This document shows positions 1-5,235 of a stretch of 6,385 bases of DNA, in pieces. A program made the position numbers and the translations under genes. The stretch is taken from the NCBI GenBank assembly GCA_023249695.1, contig JAHFCD010000146.1:1-6385 (forward strand), in the 5' to 3' direction. The notes under the pieces are model-generated. The model saw only the letters and a program-made list of their open reading frames with translations. It made no database searches and was not told the DNA's origin. The DNA comes from Elusimicrobiota bacterium. GTDB lineage: Bacteria; Elusimicrobiota; Elusimicrobia; UBA1565; UBA9628. Positions within the stretch are counted from its first letter, which is position 1. Every line of letters begins with the position of its first letter.

Positions 1-291
1 GGCGGCGGCGCCGTTGATCAGGATGGAGACGGGGCCGAGGTCGGCCTCGACCTTGTCGAACAGGGCCGAGACGGCCTTGGCGTCGGACACGTCGGTCGAG
101 ACGCCGATGGCCTTGCGGCCCGTCGCCGCGCGGATCTCCGCGGCCGCGGCCTCGAGGCGCTCGCCGTCGCGCGAGGCGAGGGCCACGTCGGCGCCGTGGA
201 GGGCCAAGGCCGTCGCGACCGCCTTGCCGATCCCCGTGCCGCCGCCCGTCACCACCGCGATCTTGCCTTTGAGCAGTCCCTTGTCGTACAT
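1..291 (-). CDS. Short-chain dehydrogenase/reductase, 2,4-dienoyl-CoA reductase-like (N-terminal part, runs off window)
   Basis: Only the first 97 codons are present; the C-terminal part with the catalytic Tyr/Lys lies beyond position 1. Visible Rossmann features are the cofactor motif TGGGTGIG at residues 15-22, an ASR segment at 39-41 (a basic residue after beta-2, usual for NADPH preference), the Asp-Val of TDV at 67-68, and INGAA at 92-96 in place of the classical NNAG motif. The TGGG start, ASR and N-x-AA pattern resembles peroxisomal-type 2,4-dienoyl-CoA reductases more than FabG, from memory of those families. The ATG at 291 shares one base with the upstream stop codon (TGATG), and GGGAGG (296-301) lies 4 nt before it. 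The enzyme would reduce a dienoyl-CoA or another acyl/keto substrate in the cytoplasm. The SDR family is certain; the substrate is inferred from the motifs and from the enoyl-CoA isomerase-like neighbour. Confidence 0.9.
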   Translation of the reverse strand, partial: MYDKGLLKGKIAVVTGGGTGIGKAVATALALHGADVALASRDGERLEAAAAEIRAATGRKAIGVSTDVSDAKAVSALFDKVEADLGPVSILINGAAA

Positions 292-1067
292 CAGTCCTCC
301 CAACGGGGGCGGCGCTTGTCGCGCATCGCCGCCATGCCCTCGCGGGCTTCGGTTCCGGCGAACAGAATATTGAATTCCGACAGCGAACGGGTCCACAGCT
401 CCTCGCTCAAGAAGGGGGCGTTGAGGCCCTTCTTGAGGGAAGCGAACGCGGCCGGCGCGGACTTCGCCAGGCGCTTGGCGAGCGCGAGGGAGCGCTCGAA
501 GACCTGCGCCTCGGGCACGATCTCGTCGACGAGGCCGGCCGCGAGGGCCTCGGCCGCGCGCAGGGTCTGGCCGCGCAGGACCATGTCCTTGACGACGCGC
601 TGGTCGACGGCGAGCGCGGACAGGCGCGTCACGAGCGCCGGCGTGGGCGTCAGGCCCAGGCGGATCTCGGACAAGGCCGCCTTGCCGGACTCTTCGGCCA
701 TGACCCGCCAGTCGCAGCCCATCGCGATGATCCAACCGCCGAGGATCGCGGCGCCGCTCAGCGAGGCGACGACGGGCTTGGGGGCCGCGAGCAGGGCGCG
801 GTAGCAGTGCAGAAGGGACTCGAACGCCTGCGGCCGCTTCTCCTCGGGCAGCGCCATGATCTCCTGAAGATCGAGGCCGCTCGAGAAATACTTCGGCAGG
901 CCCGACGCCAGCACGACGGCCCTCACGCGCGGGTCGCCCGCGGCACGGTCGATCTCGGCGCGCAGCGAGGCGAGCACCGCGAGGGCGAGCGTGTTTCCGG
1001 GGGCGCGCGTCAGCGTGAGGACGCGGACCGGCCCTTCATCCCGCGCGACGACGGCGTCCATGGTCAT
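291..1067 (-). CDS. Enoyl-CoA isomerase/hydratase (crotonase superfamily), delta3,delta2-enoyl-CoA isomerase-like
   Basis: 258 residues, the normal length for a crotonase-fold enzyme. The CoA/oxyanion-hole segment is FSSGLDL (61-67), and the second oxyanion segment is SGAAILGGWIIAMGCD (104-119). Where enoyl-CoA hydratases carry their first catalytic Glu (GGxCELAM) this protein has Ile113; the second Glu is kept as E134 in ALSEIRLGL (131-139). One retained Glu plus FSxGLDL is the pattern of delta3,delta2-enoyl-CoA isomerases, which shift a double bond during beta-oxidation of unsaturated acyl-CoAs. Isomerase is therefore likelier than hydratase, but this is inference from motif alignment by eye. 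The start at 1067 is chosen because GGAG (1074-1077) sits 6 nt upstream; a second ATG at 1061 is the alternative. The ATG overlaps the upstream stop by 4 bp (ATGA), and the next gene is a dienoyl-CoA reductase-like SDR, so the pair makes pathway sense. Cytoplasmic; no targeting signal. Confidence 0.92.
   Translation of the reverse strand: MTMDAVVARDEGPVRVLTLTRAPGNTLALAVLASLRAEIDRAAGDPRVRAVVLASGLPKYFSSGLDLQEIMALPEEKRPQAFESLLHCYRALLAAPKPVVASLSGAAILGGWIIAMGCDWRVMAEESGKAALSEIRLGLTPTPALVTRLSALAVDQRVVKDMVLRGQTLRAAEALAAGLVDEIVPEAQVFERSLALAKRLAKSAPAAFASLKKGLNAPFLSEELWTRSLSEFNILFAGTEAREGMAAMRDKRRPRWED
296..301 (-). promoter_or_regulatory. Shine-Dalgarno of the SDR gene
   Basis: GGGAGG on the minus strand lies 4 nt before the ATG at 291, inside the last codons of the upstream gene. 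It supports this start and translational coupling across the TGATG junction. Confidence 0.7.
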
Positions 1068-1951
1068 TTTCCACTCCGGATCAATTTGAGCGTCTTCAGC
1101 ACGCGATTGAACGCGCCGAGATACAGGTCGTACGACTCCACCGGCGCGCTGTAGACGATGGCATAATACGCCTCGTCCGTGAGAGGCACATAGGCGGTCT
1201 TCGACTCGCCCGAGACGAAGGTGATGCGCGCCTTGACGCCGGCTACCGGCACCGAGCCGCCGTCCTTGGCGCCCTGCCAATCCTTGTCCTTGGCGACGGC
1301 CGCCGCCAGCTCGACGAAGGTCGGCTGAGACGGCTCGACCTTCGTGATGACGATCATCACGGGCTTCCCCGGCGAGCCGTCGTCGAGCGTGAAGGAGAGC
1401 GTGGGGACGTCCTCCTTCCAGCCGTCGCGAGGCTGCAGCATGCGCGGGTATTCGAAGGACAGCTCGGCGGGCACGGTGTAACGGCGGTAGGCGTCCTCGC
1501 TGATCACCTTGATCCGCGACGACTGCGCCACGCATTGGAACGGGCTCAGGGGGTTGCTGGTGCGAACCTTGCGCTTGCCGGGCGGGCAGCCGCGGGTCAG
1601 AGGGTCGTCGTTGACCTGGCCCTCCTCGAGCGCGGGGGCTTCCTCGGAGCCCGAGAGGGGCGTCAACTCGGGGTCCGTCTCGCCCGCGAGGATCCGCACG
1701 CAGCGGTAGCGCTGCAGGCCGTCGCTCGAGACGGCGGTGCGCGTTCCGCGGGGGCATTTAGGCCGGGTGGCGAAGCCCTGAGGGCCGGTGACCGCGCCGA
1801 ATCCTTTCTTGACGTCTTCCTTCACGCACTGAAAGGGCTGATAGGGGTTGTTCGTGGCGATCCGGTGGGTGCCGGCGGGGCACTCGACGGAAGCCTCCTC
1901 CGCGCGCGCCGCGGCCGCCGGCAGCAGCAGGGCGAGAAGCAGGAGCCTCAC
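1064..1951 (-). CDS. Exported protein with three CX17C modules and a C-terminal PsbP/Mog1-like region; function unknown
   Basis: I do not recognise this 295-residue protein. It begins with a Leu/Ala-rich signal peptide (about 1-17, likely cut after ARA), so it should be secreted or periplasmic. It has exactly six cysteines, in three pairs each spaced CX17C: 24/42, 66/84 and 122/140. The first and third modules are close copies, starting CP.G and ending NP..PFQCV; the second is diverged (CPRGT to YRCV). An acidic, Pro-rich linker (about 89-120) precedes module three. Residues 150-292 are Cys-free and beta-rich, with FEYP near the start and a closing VLKTLKLI helix; this resembles the PsbP/Mog1 fold, but only by impression. 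The start codon is GTG at 1951, overlapping the upstream stop by 4 bp (GTGA), with a weak AAAGAGA ribosome site. Each Cys pair probably forms a disulfide within its own module. Confidence 0.88.
   Translation of the reverse strand: MRLLLLALLLPAAAARAEEASVECPAGTHRIATNNPYQPFQCVKEDVKKGFGAVTGPQGFATRPKCPRGTRTAVSSDGLQRYRCVRILAGETDPELTPLSGSEEAPALEEGQVNDDPLTRGCPPGKRKVRTSNPLSPFQCVAQSSRIKVISEDAYRRYTVPAELSFEYPRMLQPRDGWKEDVPTLSFTLDDGSPGKPVMIVITKVEPSQPTFVELAAAVAKDKDWQGAKDGGSVPVAGVKARITFVSGESKTAYVPLTDEAYYAIVYSAPVESYDLYLGAFNRVLKTLKLIRSGK
1074..1077 (-). promoter_or_regulatory. Shine-Dalgarno of the enoyl-CoA isomerase gene
   Basis: GGAG on the minus strand with a 6-nt spacer to the ATG at 1067. It favours this start over the in-frame ATG two codons downstream, which would be 12 nt away. 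Confidence 0.6.
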
Positions 1952-2397
1952 GAGTCTCTTTGCTTGGCCAGGCCTTGAAGATGGGCCGCCAGCTCGGGAT
2001 TATTCTGCAGGATGTAGCCCATGTCCTCGAACATCAGACGGAAAGCGCGCGTCGGGACGAGGGCCATGGCCGACGCCGTCCGAAAGCCGTCGCGGAGCAG
2101 CGCCATCTCGCCCAGCAGCGCCTCGGGGCCGAGCCGGGCGACCTCGGCTCCCGCCGAGCCCATGCTGAGCGTCACTGAAACGCTCCCGTCGAGGAGCACG
2201 AACAGGTCGCGGCCGCTCTCGCCCTGCTCGATGACGAGCTCATTGGGCTCGTAAACGCCGACGCCGCTGCGAGGGAAGATCTTCGCGCACTGGTCGCCCG
2301 TGAATTCGGGGAAGAAGCTGTCGAGGCGGAGCACGCGCGCAACGACCGCGGCCTCGGAATCGCTCGGCGCGTTCCGCGCGGGATTGGCGGAGGGCAT
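1948..2397 (-). CDS. Stand-alone cyclic nucleotide-binding domain protein (CRP/cNMP-type)
   Basis: 149 residues, essentially one cNMP-binding beta-barrel. Visible landmarks are the GES-x-x-DLFVLLDGSVSV stretch (59-75) and the phosphate-binding cassette GEMALLRDGFRTAS (96-109), with E97 and R106 at the positions that contact ribose and cyclic phosphate in cAMP receptors. No DNA-binding helix-turn-helix follows: the protein ends about 40 residues after the cassette with a short C helix (about 123-145). It is therefore not a CRP-type regulator but a sensor or regulatory subunit needing a partner. It starts 2 bp after the pilT stop codon without a clear Shine-Dalgarno and overlaps the next gene by 4 bp, so it is likely made by coupled translation. 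Context suggests it may tune pilus retraction. The ligand (cAMP, cGMP or none) cannot be told from sequence. Confidence 0.9.
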   Translation of the reverse strand: MPSANPARNAPSDSEAAVVARVLRLDSFFPEFTGDQCAKIFPRSGVGVYEPNELVIEQGESGRDLFVLLDGSVSVTLSMGSAGAEVARLGPEALLGEMALLRDGFRTASAMALVPTRAFRLMFEDMGYILQNNPELAAHLQGLAKQRDS

Positions 2398-2399
2398 CC

Positions 2400-3458
2400 T
2401 CAGCGATTGAGGAGGTCGGGGTTGCGCATGTGCTCCAGGGCGACCTCCTTTGTGATCATCTTCTTCGAATACAGGTTCTTGATGAAGCTGTCCTTGGACA
2501 CCATGCCCACCTGGGCGCCGGCCTGGATGGCGTCGTTGATGGCCTCGAGCTTGTTCTCGCGGATGAGCTGGCGCACGGCGGACGTCGCGATCAGGATCTC
2601 GCAGGCGAGGACGAGCCCCTTGCCGTCGGCCCGGGGGAGAAGCTCCTGGGAGATCACGGCCTCGAGCGTCATCGCCAGCTGCTCGCGAAGGTTGTCCTGG
2701 TCGGCGTTCGGCACCGCGCTCAGGATGCGCTGGGCGGTCTTCGACGCGTCGCGCGTGTGCAAGGTGGTCACGACCAGGTGTCCGGTCTCGGCGGCGAGCA
2801 GGGCCGCGCGAATGGACTCGGCGTCGCGCATTTCGCCGACGCAGATGATGTCGGGGTCCTGGCGCAGCGCGTCCAGGATGCCGATGTCGAAGGTCGGGGT
2901 ATCGACGCCGACCTCGCGCTGGACGAAGATCGAGCGGCAGGGCTTGAAGATGCTTTCGATCGGATCCTCGATCGTGATCACCTTGCCGGGCTTGCCGGTC
3001 TGGTTGATCCACTCGAGCATGGCGGCCATCGTCGTGCTCTTGCCGGAGCCGGTCGAGCCGGTCACGAAGATGATGCCGGACTTCTTGTGCGCGAGATTGC
3101 CGACGATCGGAGGCAGGCCGAGCGAGGAGAGCGGATAGGTCTTCGTCGGGATCACGCGGATCGTCGCGCCGGCCGTCCCCGTCGCCATGTAGAGGTTGAA
3201 ACGGAAGCGGCCGACCTCGTTGATCGTGAAGGAGAAGTTGACCCGCAGCTCCTTCTTGAACATCGCGCGATGGAATTCCTGCAGGTAGGGATCGAGGATC
3301 TGGAGGATCGACTCGGAGGTCATCGCCGGGTACGGCAGCGCGCCGATCTCGCCGGCGATGCGGGCGATCGGGGGAATGCCGTGGATCAAGTGGAGGTCGG
3401 AACCGCCGCGAGAGACCACGTCCGCCAGGAGGGTCGGTAGATCGATTGTATCTGCCAT
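2400..3458 (-). CDS. pilT: Type IV pilus retraction ATPase PilT
   Basis: 352 residues, within the usual PilT size range. It is a hexameric cytoplasmic ATPase that powers disassembly of the type IV pilus (twitching motility, DNA uptake). All expected motifs are present: GGSDLHL near the N-terminus (18-24), Walker A GSTGSGKS (134-141), Asp box ITIEDPIE (161-168), QREVGVDT (180-187), Walker B region ending IICVGEMRD (204-212, with E209), and His box TGHLVVTTLHT (225-235). The C-terminal AVRQLIRE segment matches the AIRNLIRE retraction motif that marks PilT. The Asp-box context and full motif set argue against PilB or GspE, which are longer. It is first in a five-gene operon; no other pilus gene is visible. 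The ATG at 3458 lacks a Shine-Dalgarno (the preceding bases are CCTCCCCCGGT) and lies just after a promoter, so it may be translated from a leaderless mRNA. Confidence 0.96.
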   Translation of the reverse strand: MADTIDLPTLLADVVSRGGSDLHLIHGIPPIARIAGEIGALPYPAMTSESILQILDPYLQEFHRAMFKKELRVNFSFTINEVGRFRFNLYMATGTAGATIRVIPTKTYPLSSLGLPPIVGNLAHKKSGIIFVTGSTGSGKSTTMAAMLEWINQTGKPGKVITIEDPIESIFKPCRSIFVQREVGVDTPTFDIGILDALRQDPDIICVGEMRDAESIRAALLAAETGHLVVTTLHTRDASKTAQRILSAVPNADQDNLREQLAMTLEAVISQELLPRADGKGLVLACEILIATSAVRQLIRENKLEAINDAIQAGAQVGMVSKDSFIKNLYSKKMITKEVALEHMRNPDLLNR

Positions 3459-3466
3459 ACCGGGGG

Positions 3467-3495
3467 AGGATATAAGGATAGCGGCCGTCCGTCAA
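3467..3495 (-). promoter_or_regulatory. Predicted sigma70-type promoter of the pilT operon
   Basis: On the minus strand, TTGACG (3495-3490), a 17-bp spacer and TATCCT (3472-3467). Only 8 nt separate the -10 from the pilT ATG, so transcription would start at about 3458-3460, giving a leader of 0-2 nt. The -35 matches 5/6 and the -10 matches 4/6 of consensus. An alternative -10, TATATC (3474-3469), would have a 15-bp spacer. Confidence 0.6.
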
Positions 3496-3517
3496 GCCCA
3501 TGTCGGTTAATTGACGG
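3489..3517. repeat. 7-bp inverted repeat covering the pilT -35 element
   Basis: CCGTCAA (3489-3495) and TTGACGG (3511-3517) are perfect inverted copies separated by 15 bp. The left arm is the -35 of the pilT promoter; the right arm is an identical TTGACGG pointing toward the tRNA, with only a poor partner (TATAGG at 3536, spacer 19). It may be an operator or simply two outward -35 elements. The rest of the 136-bp spacer shows nothing else I can name. Confidence 0.4.
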
Positions 3518-3577
3518 TAAAGCGAAATATGCGCGTATAGGGTTTCGGCGCCCGCGAATGGGAATCGCCCGCGACTT

Positions 3578-3586
3578 TGCTATACT
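3578..3586 (+). promoter_or_regulatory. Predicted extended -10 promoter of tRNA-Asn
   Basis: TGC followed by TATACT (3581-3586) is an extended -10 element matching 5/6 of the hexamer consensus. It ends 8 nt before the tRNA 5' end, so transcription would begin almost at the mature end. No good -35 is seen at 16-18 bp, which is tolerated with an extended -10. Confidence 0.55.
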
Positions 3587-3594
3587 GTTCGCGA

Positions 3595-3669
3595 TCCGGG
3601 CTAGCTCAACGGTGGAGCAGGCCGCTGTTAACGGCAAGGTTCTAGGTTCGAGTCCTAGGCCCGGAGCCA
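3595..3669 (+). tRNA. tRNA-Asn (anticodon GTT), CCA encoded
   Basis: Full cloverleaf. The acceptor stem TCCGGGC (3595-3601) pairs with GCCCGGA (3659-3665); the discriminator is G3666 and CCA is encoded at 3667-3669. The D stem is GCTC/GAGC (3604-3607/3615-3618). The anticodon loop CTGTTAA (3625-3631) has GTT at 3627-3629, reading AAC/AAT. The T arm is CTAGG-TTCGAGT-CCTAG (3642-3658), with a 5-nt variable loop. Anticodon-stem pairs are good except the outermost one, G3620 opposite A3636 (positions 27-43), which does not pair. All other identity elements look normal, so the tRNA is probably functional. Confidence 0.97.
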
Positions 3670-3685
3670 CTCTCAGAAGCACCGA

Positions 3686-3725
3686 AGCCGCGGCGGGTTC
3701 GCTCAACCGCCGCGGCTCTTTTTTT
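3686..3725 (+). terminator. Intrinsic terminator downstream of tRNA-Asn
   Basis: An 11-bp GC-rich stem (AGCCGCGGCGG at 3686-3696 with its complement at 3707-3717), a 10-nt loop, and a run of seven T at 3719-3725. The T run is on the plus strand only, so it serves the tRNA. It lies 13 bp past the stop codon of the convergent TPR gene, for which it offers a hairpin but no U tract. Confidence 0.9.
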
Positions 3726-3738
3726 CCGCCGCGAGGGC

Positions 3739-5169
3739 TCAGCGGCCTTTTCGAAACAGCTGCGCGACGCCGCCCAGCGCCAGCAGGCCGCCGATCCCGC
3801 CGAGCGCGAGCAACGGAAGCGGATAGCCCGAGCGGCGCGACGGGGGCGCCTCCGGCTGGTGGCTCGCGGCCCACTCGCCGAACACCAGCTCCATATCCTC
3901 CGGCTTGGGGATTTGGAGGGCTTTGTCGAGCAGCGGCTGGTAGGCGCGGTCGATGCGCGCCGCGCGGTTGAGTGCGTCGAGCGTGCCGGCCGCGTCCCGT
4001 TCGCCGGCCAGGGCGTAGGCCTTGTCGAAGTAGGCGGACGCGTCATCGGGGTTGCCCTTGAGGGAGAGGTCGGCCGAGGCCCGCGCCGACGCGTAGTCGC
4101 CGATGCGATTGAGGATCGCCGAGCGCCAGCTTCGCGCCGAGGCGTTGCGCGGGTTCAGCGTCAGCGCCCGGTCGAGCTGATCGATCGAGGAGCGCGCGTC
4201 CGCCTTCGCCGCCCCGACGGCGCGCGAGGTGTACTCCGCCGAGAGCAGCGCGCCGACCGCCGGGGTCGGCGAGGGCGGGCGGGAGGCGACCGGGTCGCCG
4301 GCGGCCTCTTCGCCGATTGTACCGCCCAAGGTGGGAAGGCCCTGGCGGCGACCGTCGTCGGCGAGACTCGCGCCGCCCGCGACGGCTTTCGCCAGAGCGG
4401 CCCGGCCGGCGTCCACGCCGGATAGGCTGAGGATCGCTTGAGCCTGCGGATTGCCCGGGTCGAGCAGCAGGGCGCTTTGCGCGTCCTTCACGGCGGAGGC
4501 GTCGTCCCGCCTCTCGTATTCCGCGCCCGCGCGCAGCACGTAGGCGTCCGCGTTCGCGGGATTCTCCGCCAAGGCCTTGTCGGCCTCGGCGATCGCGCCC
4601 GCCGTATCGCCGTTCTCGAGGGCGACGTCGCCCGCGTCGACGTGGGAGTAGGAGTTGTCCACCTGATCGCCGAAGAACACGGCCGAGTTCCCGGCGTACT
4701 CCCGGCCGCCCCGGCGCGACGCCCGGCGAACGTCGCGGACCGCGGCTTGAAAGACGCGGTAGAACACGGGAGAGCTGACGCTCGCCATCGTCCGGAACCG
4801 CTCCTTGAGCTCGGCCGCCCGGGCGGCTTCTTCCTGCCGCCGAGCCGGCGCCACCTTCGGGTTCTTGCTGTCGCGAGTCTTCCGAGCCCAGGCCGCTTGA
4901 TAGCGGAGAAATGCGGCGAACACGTCGTGGGTCACCGGAACGCGATGCGTCTCCGAGGCGGGGAGGGAGGTCGCCATGACCGAGATGAAGCGCTCGGCCG
5001 TCTCCGTGTCCTCGCCGCGTTTTTGGAGATAGCCCCGCAGGGTGCGCAGGCCCGCGTGATACTGCTCGGCGGTCAGCTCCTGGGCTCCGTTTTGGGCCGC
5101 GGCCTTTCCCTCCGCCGGCGCGGAGGAGGGGAGCAGGCCGAGACCGGCAAGGAGCAGCGCGCGGAGCAC
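3739..5169 (-). CDS. Exported TPR-repeat protein with C-terminal membrane anchor; function unknown
   Basis: 476 residues. An N-terminal signal peptide (about 1-19, likely cut at SAPA/EG) is followed by an alpha-helical charged region (about 30-160) with no motif I recognise. Tetratricopeptide repeats come in two clusters: about 176-243 (two repeats, with ALAENPANADAY and ALLLDPGNPQA) and about 315-412 (about three, with ALTLNPRNASA and SLKGNPDDASAY). A Pro/Gly/Ser-rich linker (about 265-305) separates them. Near the C-terminus a Gly/Leu-rich hydrophobic segment (449-472) is followed by RKGR, so the TPR body should be outside the inner membrane, anchored at its C-terminus. TPRs bind other proteins; the partner is unknown. 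GTG at 5169 is the start because it opens the signal peptide and lies 6 nt after a near-consensus -10; the open frame continues far upstream, but only antisense to other genes. It converges on tRNA-Asn and is divergent from the thioredoxin-like gene. Confidence 0.88.
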   Translation of the reverse strand: MLRALLLAGLGLLPSSAPAEGKAAAQNGAQELTAEQYHAGLRTLRGYLQKRGEDTETAERFISVMATSLPASETHRVPVTHDVFAAFLRYQAAWARKTRDSKNPKVAPARRQEEAARAAELKERFRTMASVSSPVFYRVFQAAVRDVRRASRRGGREYAGNSAVFFGDQVDNSYSHVDAGDVALENGDTAGAIAEADKALAENPANADAYVLRAGAEYERRDDASAVKDAQSALLLDPGNPQAQAILSLSGVDAGRAALAKAVAGGASLADDGRRQGLPTLGGTIGEEAAGDPVASRPPSPTPAVGALLSAEYTSRAVGAAKADARSSIDQLDRALTLNPRNASARSWRSAILNRIGDYASARASADLSLKGNPDDASAYFDKAYALAGERDAAGTLDALNRAARIDRAYQPLLDKALQIPKPEDMELVFGEWAASHQPEAPPSRRSGYPLPLLALGGIGGLLALGGVAQLFRKGR

Positions 5170-5175
5170 GGAAGC

Positions 5176-5204
5176 AGTATACGGCCTCGCCCATCCGCCG
5201 TCAA
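5176..5204 (-). promoter_or_regulatory. Predicted strong sigma70-type promoter of the TPR gene
   Basis: On the minus strand, TTGACG (5204-5199), a 17-bp spacer and TATACT (5181-5176): 5/6 and 5/6 matches with ideal spacing. The start codon GTG (5169) follows after 6 nt, so the expected +1 is the G of GTG. No Shine-Dalgarno exists between promoter and start. Confidence 0.75.
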
Positions 5205-5220
5205 GCCGACCGGGGCTATC

Positions 5221-5229
5221 TGCTAGAAT
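5221..5229 (+). promoter_or_regulatory. Predicted extended -10 promoter of the thioredoxin-like gene
   Basis: TGC plus TAGAAT (5224-5229), an extended -10 with a 5/6 hexamer match, ends 6 nt before the ATG at 5236. The -35 region at 16-18 bp is poor and overlaps the -35 of the divergent TPR gene. No Shine-Dalgarno precedes the ATG, which fits a leaderless transcript. Confidence 0.55.
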
Positions 5230-5235
5230 AAGCCC

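Noticed and set aside
1068..1757. Upstream extension of the enoyl-CoA isomerase frame toward 1757
   Set aside because: It overlaps the Cys-module protein in another frame, with Arg/Pro/Gly-rich composition; the crotonase domain and Shine-Dalgarno fix the start at 1067.
2430..3440. Long plus-strand open frame of 336 codons across pilT
   Set aside because: Antisense shadow typical of GC-rich coding DNA; pilT on the other strand has every family motif, and the shadow has no recognisable domain.
2398..3501. Upstream extension of the cyclic-nucleotide-binding frame to 3501
   Set aside because: It is a frame-shifted shadow of pilT (Arg/Asp/Pro-rich); the real protein begins at the ATG at 2397, just after the pilT stop.
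3595..3669. tRNA-Asn as an integration site for a mobile element
   Set aside because: No integrase, direct repeat of the tRNA 3' end or composition shift is visible in the window.
3558..3971. Plus-strand open frame starting upstream of the tRNA
   Set aside because: It reads through the tRNA and its terminator and then antisense to the TPR gene; no ribosome site and no domain.
4043..5194. Second minus-strand frame of 383 codons inside the TPR gene
   Set aside because: Arg/Gly/Pro-rich out-of-frame shadow with no signal peptide or domain.
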